From: Candidatus Obscuribacter sp.
Lineage (GTDB): Bacteria > Cyanobacteriota > Vampirovibrionia > Obscuribacterales > Obscuribacteraceae
Direction of reading: 5' to 3'
DNA length: 40,312 nt
NCBI GenBank assembly: GCA_021772135.1
Contig: JADYXQ010000183.1
Location: 1-40,312 of the forward strand
Shown: positions 1 to 6,789 of the stretch, one piece after another
How positions within the stretch are numbered: position 1 is the stretch's first letter
How the letters are laid out: the number at the start of each line of letters is the position of its first letter
Notes under the pieces: model-generated
Seen by the model: the letters and a program-made list of their open reading frames with translations, nothing else
Databases searched by the model: none
What the model was told of the DNA's origin: nothing
Made by a program: the position numbers and the translations under genes

Positions 1-124
1 AAATGATAGAGCGTTTTTTAGGCCTGCGATATGCATAACGCCTCAATTGGACATGCTCGCTAGACCTGACAGCTGGAGTTTTGACTCAGGCTCCTAGAGC
101 ATCCTTGTCATCATCGGCGAAACT

Positions 125-1285
125 ATGAATTCAGTATTTCTGTCACCAAATTTCCCGCCAAATTTTGCTAACTTTGCCGTGCAGCTCAACGAAGCCGGTG
201 CTTGCGTGCTCGGCCTGGGTGATGATCATTATGATGATCTCAGTGGGGATGTGCGGCGCAGCTTGACCGATTATTATCGTGTTTCGAGCATGCACAATTA
301 TGATGAACTGGTGCGGGCCATGGGCTATTTCACCCAACGCTACGGCAAGATGGATCACCTTGATTCGCATAACGAGTACTGGCTTGAAACTGAAGCGCGC
401 TTGCGTACAGATTTTAATATCGATGGTATCAATGCCAGCCAAATAAATAAGATCAAACGCAAGTCTGAGATGAAAGAAATTTTTCTCAAAGCCAATTTGC
501 ATCCTGCCCGTGGCCGCGTCTGTAACACAAAAGAAGAGCTGATGACCTTCATTAAAGAGGTCGGTTATCCGGTGGTTGGCAAACCCAATATCGGCGTGGG
601 AGCAGCGAAAACTTTTAAAATTTGTTCGGCTGCCGATATCGATCATTATCTGGCTGAAAAATTGCCTGAAGAATACATAATCGAAGAATATTGCGAAGGC
701 CAGATTGTCACTTATGACGGCCTGGTAGACGGCCATGGCCAGGTAATCTTCTCTTCATCACTGCGTTACAGTCGTGGCGTCATGGATGTAGTCAATGAAG
801 ATTCTGATATTTACTATTACACCGTGCGTGAAATTGAACCGGCTCTGGAAGCCGCTGGCCTGGCCACTTTGAAAGCTTTCGAAATGCGCAATCGCTTTTT
901 CCATCTGGAATATTTTTTCAGAGATGATGGCACCATTACTCCACTTGAAGTGAATATTCGCCCACCAGGCGGCCTCACTCTCAATATGATGAATTATACT
1001 TTTGACGCAGATTGTTACCGCACTTGGGCTAATTTGATCGTCAAAGGCAAAACAGAATCGCTGGGCAAGCGCAGTAATCTTGTCTTCTATGTCGGCCGCA
1101 AAGATAGAATTTGCTATGAGCTCAGCCATCAAGATGTTCTGGAGAAATGCTCCAAGATGATGATGCACCACGAGAGATTGAATGACGTTTTTTCTGGAGC
1201 GCTGGGAAATTACGGCTATCTGCTGCGTTATCCTGAAATCGAACCTTTGATGAAAGCGACTGAGTTAATTCAGAGACGCGGCTAA
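125..1285 (+). CDS. ATP-grasp domain carboxylate-amine ligase family protein
   Basis: The 386-residue product has the ATP-grasp layout: a N-terminal pre-grasp domain, a nucleotide-binding segment with GYPVVGKPNIGVGAAK near residues 147-162, an acidic stretch EEYCEGQIVTYDG near 186-198, and a C-terminal metal-binding segment LEVNIRPPGG near 278-287, where Glu and Asn normally bind Mg-ATP. Family members activate a carboxylate as acyl phosphate and join it to an amine or thiol. The substrate cannot be read from sequence. No signal peptide is visible, so it should be cytoplasmic. The ATG is the first plausible start; the ribosome site in front of it is weak. It stands alone and converges on the cdsA gene, with a long hairpin in the gap. 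Its opposition to a lipid locus hints at, but does not show, a shared pathway. Confidence 0.85.
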   Translation: MNSVFLSPNFPPNFANFAVQLNEAGACVLGLGDDHYDDLSGDVRRSLTDYYRVSSMHNYDELVRAMGYFTQRYGKMDHLDSHNEYWLETEARLRTDFNIDGINASQINKIKRKSEMKEIFLKANLHPARGRVCNTKEELMTFIKEVGYPVVGKPNIGVGAAKTFKICSAADIDHYLAEKLPEEYIIEEYCEGQIVTYDGLVDGHGQVIFSSSLRYSRGVMDVVNEDSDIYYYTVREIEPALEAAGLATLKAFEMRNRFFHLEYFFRDDGTITPLEVNIRPPGGLTLNMMNYTFDADCYRTWANLIVKGKTESLGKRSNLVFYVGRKDRICYELSHQDVLEKCSKMMMHHERLNDVFSGALGNYGYLLRYPEIEPLMKATELIQRRG

Positions 1286-1319
1286 TATTGCCACTTCATG
1301 CTTCGTTAGCCAGTGCGGT

Positions 1320-1371
1320 GATTTGATTTGCAGAAATGAAACGTTATCGTTTCATTTCTGCAAATCAAATC
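1320..1371. repeat. 24-bp perfect inverted repeat with TTAT loop (convergent intergenic hairpin, copy 1)
   Basis: Arms 1320-1343 and 1348-1371 are perfect reverse complements around the loop TTAT. The core GAAACG-TTAT-CGTTTC recurs at 14265-14290 and 34807-34834. It begins 35 bp after the ATP-grasp stop and lies before the stop of the opposing cdsA, so it could end transcription from both sides. It lacks a clear U-tract, so it is either a non-canonical bidirectional terminator or a repeat element. Confidence 0.8.
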
Positions 1372-1381
1372 TCCTGATCTA

Positions 1382-1395
1382 AAACGTATACGTTT
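1382..1395. repeat. Perfect palindrome AAACGTATACGTTT (composite repeat, second half)
   Basis: A 14-bp perfect palindrome follows the hairpin at 1320-1371. The same order (GAAACG/TTAT hairpin, then CTGATC, then an AACGTATACGTT palindrome) occurs at 14265-14347, so the two parts form one composite intergenic element. Confidence 0.7.
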
Positions 1396-1412
1396 CAGTT
1401 TCACGGCGACAA

Positions 1413-2363
1413 CTAGTGAGCGAAGAAAAATCGGGTCAGGTGGAAGAATATAGGCGCAGCGAAACAGAGCGAGTCGATGCGGTCAATCATGCCGCCGTGA
1501 CCGGGAATTAGCGCGCTGTAGTCTTTGACGCCGCGATCACGTTTAATCGCCGACATGACGATGCCGCCGCCAAAACCGGCCAGACTGATGATCAAAGCCA
1601 TCAATCCTGCTTGCCAGGGTTGGAAGGGTGTCACCCAGGAGAAGCAAGCGCCTACCACTGTGGCGGAAAGCACACCTCCGACAAAACCTTCAACGGTTTT
1701 ATTCGGGCTGATATTCGGTACGATTTTGTGTTTGCCGAAGATTTTGCCGAAGACATATTGCATGATGTCGCTGGTTTGCACTACCAGCACGAGGAAGCAG
1801 AGTAAGCGAGCCATGTGTTGTTCGTGCCCCGTAATAGCGAGGTTTAGCAGAGCTGGTGCATAACTGACGAAATAAACGCATACCATCAGGCCCCACTGAA
1901 TTTTCGCAGTACGAGCCAAAAAGTCTTCGCTGTCGCCGGCTAGCGCGCTTCTAATCGGTATCCACAAGAAAGCGTAGACAGGTATGAAAATGGCATACAT
2001 GGCGTACCAGTGCACGGCAATGAGTAAATAGTTGACTGGCAGAATAAAGAAGAAGGCCCAGTTTAGTGAACGGTGATCGGCTGTACGAGTAGGTGTCAGC
2101 GTTATGAATTCGCGCAGGGCCAGAAATGAAACAATCGAAAATAGTAAAATCGACGCAGTGCCGCCAGTCAAAATGGCAAAAGAGAATATGGCAATCATCA
2201 CCCACCACGATTTCATGCGGGCGTTAAGATTGGCCAACAGTGCCGCTACTTTTTCTGATTTAGATTTCAAATTGAGAATCAATGTAGCAATGGTGGCTGA
2301 AGATAAGGTGGCAAAAATTGCCCCCAGCATCGTCAAAAGTTGTCTATCGTGAGTAATTTCCAT
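1413..2363 (-). CDS. cdsA: Phosphatidate cytidylyltransferase
   Basis: This integral membrane enzyme makes CDP-diacylglycerol from phosphatidic acid and CTP, the branch point of phospholipid synthesis. The C-terminal signature is essentially complete: SAIKRDRGVKDYSALIPGHG followed by GMIDRID, matching the CdsA family pattern S-x-x-K-R-x4-K-D-x8-H-G-G-x-x-D-R-x-D. Several hydrophobic segments precede it. The product is 316 residues. The ATG at 2363 is chosen because it overlaps the plsC stop as TAATG, which favours translational coupling; a GTG 12 bp upstream is possible but would lie inside plsC. It is the last gene of the minus-strand run that starts at 6530. It may be the housekeeping enzyme or a dedicated paralogue for the lipid made by this locus. 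Confidence 0.93.
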   Translation of the reverse strand: MEITHDRQLLTMLGAIFATLSSATIATLILNLKSKSEKVAALLANLNARMKSWWVMIAIFSFAILTGGTASILLFSIVSFLALREFITLTPTRTADHRSLNWAFFFILPVNYLLIAVHWYAMYAIFIPVYAFLWIPIRSALAGDSEDFLARTAKIQWGLMVCVYFVSYAPALLNLAITGHEQHMARLLCFLVLVVQTSDIMQYVFGKIFGKHKIVPNISPNKTVEGFVGGVLSATVVGACFSWVTPFQPWQAGLMALIISLAGFGGGIVMSAIKRDRGVKDYSALIPGHGGMIDRIDSLCFAAPIFFHLTRFFFAH

Positions 2364-2959
2364 TAGCTTGCACACTTTTCTAAGGCGCTCTGAGCGCGTT
2401 TGAGGAAGTCTTCTTTGCGTTCGTTGGGCAACAGTTTAATGGGCTCGCCAAAAGTGACTGAGCATAAAATCGGCACTGGAATAAACTCTCCTTTGGGCAA
2501 AATGCGATTGCCGTTGTCTATGTAAGTAGGTATGAGCTCGAGGTTCGGACGGGCTTTGCTCAAATGATAGAGCCCGGATTTAAATTCACGCACGGTTGAC
2601 TCGGCGCCGCGGCCGCCTTCAGGGAAAAATATTAGCGACGAGCCCTCGTCTACGGCTCCCAACAGTTTATTGATCGGATTGTTCGCCCGGGTAAGCTTGC
2701 TGCGATCGATTGGTATGATGTGCAAAATTTTGTGTGAGAACCAGCGGCGCAGCTTTGTGGCATTCCAATAATCGGCTGCCGCTGCTGGTCTGACCAATTG
2801 TCTGATGTAAGCGGGTAGCACCGCCAGCAGTACCAGGCAGTCGCAATGACTGGTGTGATTTGCATAGTAAACTCTTTGCACGGCGGCCGGCTCGCAGCCG
2901 TTCCATCTCACTTGAGCGCCGGTAAAGAAGCGAATAAAAGCACAAATGGCGCCTAACAT
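2363..2959 (-). CDS. PlsC-family 1-acyl-glycerol-3-phosphate acyltransferase
   Basis: This 198-residue protein carries the acyltransferase box NHTSHCD (H-x4-D, near residues 34-40), the FPEGGRG box near 112-118, and a hydrophobic N-terminus that would place it at the inner membrane. Family members acylate lysophosphatidic acid to phosphatidic acid, the substrate of the adjoining CdsA. It overlaps its upstream neighbour by one base (TGATG) and its downstream neighbour by one base (TAATG), so the three genes are almost certainly one transcript with coupled translation. At about 200 residues it is a short, minimal PlsC-domain protein. Whether the acyl acceptor is lysophosphatidate or another lipid is open. 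Confidence 0.9.
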   Translation of the reverse strand: MLGAICAFIRFFTGAQVRWNGCEPAAVQRVYYANHTSHCDCLVLLAVLPAYIRQLVRPAAAADYWNATKLRRWFSHKILHIIPIDRSKLTRANNPINKLLGAVDEGSSLIFFPEGGRGAESTVREFKSGLYHLSKARPNLELIPTYIDNGNRILPKGEFIPVPILCSVTFGEPIKLLPNERKEDFLKRAQSALEKCAS

Positions 2960-3621
2960 CAGTTTTTCTCCATTGCTGCATTTAAGTGTTGCAGCCGGTT
3001 GACGCAGGTGAGGAGAGAGCCGAAAGCAATTACAGCTAAAGTGGCGGTCATGGCGGAGAAACTGCCGTCAAAAGCATACTGAACGGCAGTAGCCAGACAG
3101 CCCAGGGTGAGGGCAAACATGCGGTGTTGCTTGGCCATGGGCCCGCTGAAGTCTTGTGCCGGCGTGTAGCGGGCAGCGAAGGCACGCACATAGGCGGTAC
3201 AGACGGCGAAACCGGCAGCGGCCCAGCCCAGGCCGACCCCCAGTTCACCACCGGCCACATACCCGGCGGCTGCCAGCAGAACAAAATCTGAAACACGGTC
3301 AGGAATTTCGTTATAGATTTCGCCGCTTTTCGTGGCCTGACCGTATTCTACTGCCATCAGTCCGTCGAGCATATTGCAAAGGAGGCGCAGCTGAATGAAA
3401 ATCGGCGCTATCACCAGTTCGGCTACAACGAGAGCCGGCGAGGCTTGAAAGTGGCTTTGAACCAGCAGTGCTGCGCCACAAGCGGCAAAGGCCGCGCTCG
3501 CTACCGATACTTGATTGGGCGTAACCTTGAGGTTAACGAGAGTAGCAGCGGCCGTGGTAGCCCATGCTTTCGAGCGTAGTTTAATTGGCCGGCGCTGAAG
3601 ACTTAGATTGATGTCGTACAT
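2959..3621 (-). CDS. CDP-alcohol phosphatidyltransferase family protein, variant active-site motif
   Basis: The 220-residue membrane protein has the CDP-alcohol phosphotransferase core, which moves a phosphatidyl group from CDP-diacylglycerol to an alcohol. The canonical motif D-x2-D-G-x2-A-R-x8-G-x3-D-x3-D appears as NMLDGLMAVEYGQATKSG then EIYNEIPD. The first and third Asp are Asn and the Arg is Val, followed by an extra RVSD. From memory this NMLDG/YNEIPDR form marks a subfamily, possibly the YnbA-like one, rather than random decay. The start at 3621 is preferred because AGGTG lies nine bases upstream; an ATG at 3657 would add 12 atypical residues. It is followed by plsC with a one-base overlap. 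The head-group alcohol is unknown. Confidence 0.85.
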   Translation of the reverse strand: MYDINLSLQRRPIKLRSKAWATTAAATLVNLKVTPNQVSVASAAFAACGAALLVQSHFQASPALVVAELVIAPIFIQLRLLCNMLDGLMAVEYGQATKSGEIYNEIPDRVSDFVLLAAAGYVAGGELGVGLGWAAAGFAVCTAYVRAFAARYTPAQDFSGPMAKQHRMFALTLGCLATAVQYAFDGSFSAMTATLAVIAFGSLLTCVNRLQHLNAAMEKN

Positions 3622-3737
3622 TTGAATTTGCACCTGTGTGACCCATGAAATAATCATAGGTTCAAGTGCAAACCACCAGAGCTGCCCCGAAACAGTTTCA
3701 CAACTGCATTGTTGCTTTTAGTGACTGTTAAATTGTC

Positions 3738-4469
3738 TTACTCAGCAATTACTCGTCGTTCGGCTGATTCTTCAATCATCGAGAGTCGCGAGACAATGGC
3801 CAGGTCGCTATATAGCCGGTGGAATACATGCAGACCAAGTCTGATACCTTGTTCGATGGGCAACCTTTTTTCAGTGCAAAAACTTTCTTCAATCACGGCA
3901 AAAAAATCATCGGCATGTTTTTCGTCGATTTTAGCGTGCAATTTATAGTGCACCAGTTTGTCTGCCACTACCCAGCCGCGGTGTACAACCGCTTCGGCAA
4001 TGCGAGCGGAAATTTGGGCGAAGGTAAATTCTATCGCTCCCATGCAGGCAATGGCCGTCTCCAGCTCGTCCAGCGAACATGTTCCCATGAGCACATTGTT
4101 GAAAGAGTGCACCGCCGGCAATATCAGTGGTGTGGGCATGGTATCTTCCATGCTGTTCGTGCCTTCCAGGCTGGCCAGAAAACGTTTGAAAGTGGTGCAA
4201 TGAAAAGCCTGTTCATTAAAGTCGCCGTGCTCTTCCACCAGATTGTGCAAAATATCCATGCGCGCCCGGGCACTGGGAATACGCGCCACCAGGGCAGCCA
4301 TGGGCCGGGGAAAGAAATTGACGGCGTGATAGAACTGCTCTTGCGAGACTTTGAAGGCTGAAAGCGACATCTCGCCGCTTTCCAGTGCGGTCAAATAACT
4401 GTTCTGCATAATAGCCGAAGCCTCGGTAGCTTTTTGAGCAAATTCATTTAAGTGCGGCGCTTTGGTCAT
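3738..4469 (-). CDS. Haem-oxygenase-like (TenA/PqqC/CADD-fold) metal-dependent oxidase
   Basis: The 243-residue, probably all-helical protein resembles the iron-containing redox enzymes of the haem-oxygenase-like fold. Candidate ligands are Glu79/Glu80 in NLVEEHG, His90, Glu147 in GAIEFTFAQ, and the H-x3-D-x2-H set His178, Asp182, His185 in LHAKIDEKH. This is the arrangement known from CADD-type and other haem-oxygenase-like diiron oxidases. Such enzymes carry out O2-dependent oxidations, fragmentations or decarboxylations of amino acids and fatty acids. The ATG at 4469 begins one base after the stop of the GNAT gene and has GGAGA in front; a start at 4493 would overlap that gene. It is the third gene of the BtaA-like/GNAT/oxidase set. 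The substrate is unknown. Confidence 0.8.
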   Translation of the reverse strand: MTKAPHLNEFAQKATEASAIMQNSYLTALESGEMSLSAFKVSQEQFYHAVNFFPRPMAALVARIPSARARMDILHNLVEEHGDFNEQAFHCTTFKRFLASLEGTNSMEDTMPTPLILPAVHSFNNVLMGTCSLDELETAIACMGAIEFTFAQISARIAEAVVHRGWVVADKLVHYKLHAKIDEKHADDFFAVIEESFCTEKRLPIEQGIRLGLHVFHRLYSDLAIVSRLSMIEESAERRVIAE

Positions 4470-4470
4470 T

Positions 4471-5433
4471 TTAAATCTCCGAGCTGTGAACAAACCAGGG
4501 GTTGCCTGCAGTCAGGGCGTGGGCGTAAACGGTGGCGCTGGCCACCAGCATATTTAGTGCTGGCAGGGCCTGCACTATGCTCTGGCAATCTTGCCAGGGA
4601 AATGAGACAAAAAGGCATTGAAAGTGTTGTAATGCTGCCAGGGTGGCCGCTGAGTTGATCATTAAGGCGGCGGCATTTACGTCGCTGTAGGCAAAATTGG
4701 AGAGGTGGGCGGCGACGATTTCGCTGCCGTCGTTTTTCACCAGTCGCTTGACTTTGCGTGTGTCTTCTAGGCAACCGCTGGCACCAGTTGTGGCAAGCCA
4801 GAGCGGGGAAATTTGAGAACGCTCTTGTGGCGAACCAGAGGGGCAGTGAAAGCCGCCGGCCAGTCGGGCAAACTGCGCTCTTGCCGCGGCTTCTGAAACA
4901 ATTTCAACTTCTGGCTTGCAGGCCGAACCTGTATTCGGCGCTCTCAGGGCAATTTGCAAAACGGCCACTTTGCCTGCGGCCGTAAAATGAGGAATGCCCA
5001 ATCGACCTGAATAGATCGCCGGATTAGCCGCGGTGCCGTCCATTACCACTCCGTAGGCGGCTTGCGCTTGAGGCTTGCACCAGGCCAGAGCAGAATGCAT
5101 GCAAGACAAAAGCGCGCGTCCGCAGTTTGCCTCGGGGCTCGTTTTCAAATCGCAAATATAGGCTGCCTGCAGCTCACCTTCAGGGGTGACCATAGTACGA
5201 ATACTTGTGCCAATCACAGCTTTGACCTGATTGTCGTTTTCGACAATGAAAGAACGCGCCGCACCCATAGCCCGGCAAAAGCCTGAATAATCCAGGCCGT
5301 GCTCGACGCTGAAGCTGCCGCCTGCGCCCAGCGGGTAAGTAAATTGCTGTTCGAATTTGGCCAGCGCGGACTGTAGCGGGGGCGATGGCGGTGGGTCTAA
5401 TGTGATCACTCTGTTTCTTGTTTTAATCTTCAT
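4471..5433 (-). CDS. GNAT-like acyltransferase family protein
   Basis: The 320-residue protein has a GNAT-like N-terminal half: strands around SFIVENDNQVKAVIGTSIRT (76-95), then AAYICDLKTSPEANCGRALL, the usual acyl-CoA-binding turn leading into a helix, and a later Y-S-G-R-L-G-I-P segment near 157-163. GNAT enzymes transfer an acyl group from acyl-CoA, acyl-ACP or aminoacyl-tRNA to an amine. The C-terminal half (about 180-320) is less clear and may be a second, degenerate GNAT fold. It overlaps the BtaA-like gene by four bases (ATGA) and is followed after one base by the oxidase gene, so the three are co-translated. N-acylation of an amino-lipid or amino acid made by the upstream enzyme is a reasonable guess. 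Confidence 0.65.
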   Translation of the reverse strand: MKIKTRNRVITLDPPPSPPLQSALAKFEQQFTYPLGAGGSFSVEHGLDYSGFCRAMGAARSFIVENDNQVKAVIGTSIRTMVTPEGELQAAYICDLKTSPEANCGRALLSCMHSALAWCKPQAQAAYGVVMDGTAANPAIYSGRLGIPHFTAAGKVAVLQIALRAPNTGSACKPEVEIVSEAAARAQFARLAGGFHCPSGSPQERSQISPLWLATTGASGCLEDTRKVKRLVKNDGSEIVAAHLSNFAYSDVNAAALMINSAATLAALQHFQCLFVSFPWQDCQSIVQALPALNMLVASATVYAHALTAGNPWFVHSSEI

Positions 5434-6530
5434 GATTTCACACCAAGATGCAAGTGCTGGTAGAAAAAGCTGCGATCAGTGCGGTGCAGAATTTCGGCTT
5501 GTTCACTCCAGTGAAAACCGGCATAGGCACTAATATTTAAATTAGAATTGAGCTGGCGAATAAAGACGTGGCCGCCGGGCCTAAGGGCATCAAAGGCAGC
5601 TTTAAGCGTCGATTGTGCTTCGTTGGGGTTAAGCCAATCAAGAATATTAGAGAGGTAAATTAAATCGAGCTTGCTTTTATTTTGCAGAACACTGAGCATG
5701 TCAGAGTGCACCAGTTCAATCTCGGTGCCGATTTTTGTGCGATCGAGCGTCAGCCAGGGAGCAAGTTCGCTTTGAGGATATTTACCAGTAAGCATTTGAT
5801 GCAAATATGGATTGTTGTGCGCAGGCATTGATTGCAGGGCGATTTGCAAACGCTGGCGGAAATGCCTGGCAAAGGGCATGGCAGCATTTGACGTGGCAGA
5901 AGTGCCAAATAGTGCCACCAGATTTGGTAGCGCGAAAGTTTTGGCAAAAGCGTTGTCTAGAGCGCGACCCAGAGGCGTGGCCTCCGTTAAAAGTGTTTGT
6001 TGACATGGAGCTGTATGGGCTAAAAGTTCGACGATTTCATCACCATAAGGTGCAAGAGTTTCTTGCAGTTGAGCAAATAGTCTTTCGTAGCGCCCACAAT
6101 AATCGAGGCCCAGAGCCGCTACTAATGATGCCGGCGCGATAGATTCTATCTCTACATTTGCTTTGGCAGCTTCAACTAATAAATTTGACAGCCTTTGTTC
6201 GCCATTCATTTGCTTGTGCCCAAGCAAGCTCAGTCTGGCTTCAGGGCTGCTCGTTTGCAATAAATGCAATTTTAATTTTGACAGGTTCAACTGCGCCGGG
6301 TTTGGATCTACCAGGCACAAGCTGCGGGCGGCCCCACGGGCCGCAAGATAAGCGGCTGTGCAGCCACCAGAGGCCACTATGCAGATGTCTGCGTCACTAC
6401 CGGCCAGCTCGGCTACCTTGAGGTCGAGCAAGGCATCTTCGCGTACCTGGCTGAAGCCGAGGGGAAGTCGCATGGCTGCCTGCAGCCAGGATTCTTTTTG
6501 GGCGGGCAATGTGGCAGCGGTGATCTTCAT
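5430..6530 (-). CDS. BtaA-like (DUF3419) S-adenosylmethionine 3-amino-3-carboxypropyl transferase
   Basis: The 366-residue protein has a Rossmann-like AdoMet domain of the DUF3419/BtaA type. Near residues 27-80 it reads GFSQVREDALLDLKVAEL, then IVASGGCTAAYL and CLVDPNPAQLNLSKLKL, matching the BtaA pattern (P-Q-x-W-E-D, I-A-S-G-G-C-N, A-V-D-L-N-P-x-x-x-x-L-x-x-L-K-L). Later landmarks are NNPYLHQMLTGKY, IYLSNILDWL and LRPGGHVFIRQLNS. BtaA moves the 3-amino-3-carboxypropyl group of AdoMet to diacylglycerol, the first step of betaine-lipid synthesis. No BtaB N-methyltransferase domain is attached or adjacent. The start has AAGG five bases upstream. It heads the minus-strand run, and the divergent gap to the kinase gene holds its promoter region. 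The acceptor here is inferred, not shown. Confidence 0.8.
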   Translation of the reverse strand: MKITAATLPAQKESWLQAAMRLPLGFSQVREDALLDLKVAELAGSDADICIVASGGCTAAYLAARGAARSLCLVDPNPAQLNLSKLKLHLLQTSSPEARLSLLGHKQMNGEQRLSNLLVEAAKANVEIESIAPASLVAALGLDYCGRYERLFAQLQETLAPYGDEIVELLAHTAPCQQTLLTEATPLGRALDNAFAKTFALPNLVALFGTSATSNAAMPFARHFRQRLQIALQSMPAHNNPYLHQMLTGKYPQSELAPWLTLDRTKIGTEIELVHSDMLSVLQNKSKLDLIYLSNILDWLNPNEAQSTLKAAFDALRPGGHVFIRQLNSNLNISAYAGFHWSEQAEILHRTDRSFFYQHLHLGVKS

Positions 6531-6593
6531 TTAACCTTCTTGAACAGCCGCGCACGGATTTGATCGCTGTGCCGACCTAATCAGTCTATTCCC

Positions 6594-6669
6594 GCAAAGC
6601 AATGCTGCTCAGTCAAATAACACAGTTTATGAAGTGTTTTAGTTTGACTGGGCAGCAATTATGCTTTGC
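6594..6669. repeat. Long interrupted inverted repeat in a divergent promoter region
   Basis: Three nested pairs fold into one hairpin: GCAAAGC (6594-6600) with GCTTTGC (6663-6669); GCTGCTCAGTCAAA (6604-6617) with TTTGACTGGGCAGC (6643-6656), one G-U pair; and AACAC (6619-6623) with GTGTT (6634-6638). It sits between the divergent BtaA-like and kinase genes and could be an operator, a structured leader or an imperfect terminator. A -10-like TATACT (6678-6683) toward the kinase follows it. Confidence 0.7.
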
Positions 6670-6789
6670 AGCTTCGATATACTAATGCGCTAAGTCGCAA
6701 CGCTGAGCGGAGAACTTAGTCTGGTAGATGATTCGAACACTGAAGGCTTCGATCAAACCGTTGCCCTGTCTATCGGCACTGGCGGCCAG

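Noticed and set aside
143-736. Long minus-strand frame opposite the ATP-grasp gene
   Set aside because: It is a shadow of the plus-strand gene; the protein has no recognisable domain and no ribosome site, whereas the plus frame has clear ATP-grasp motifs.
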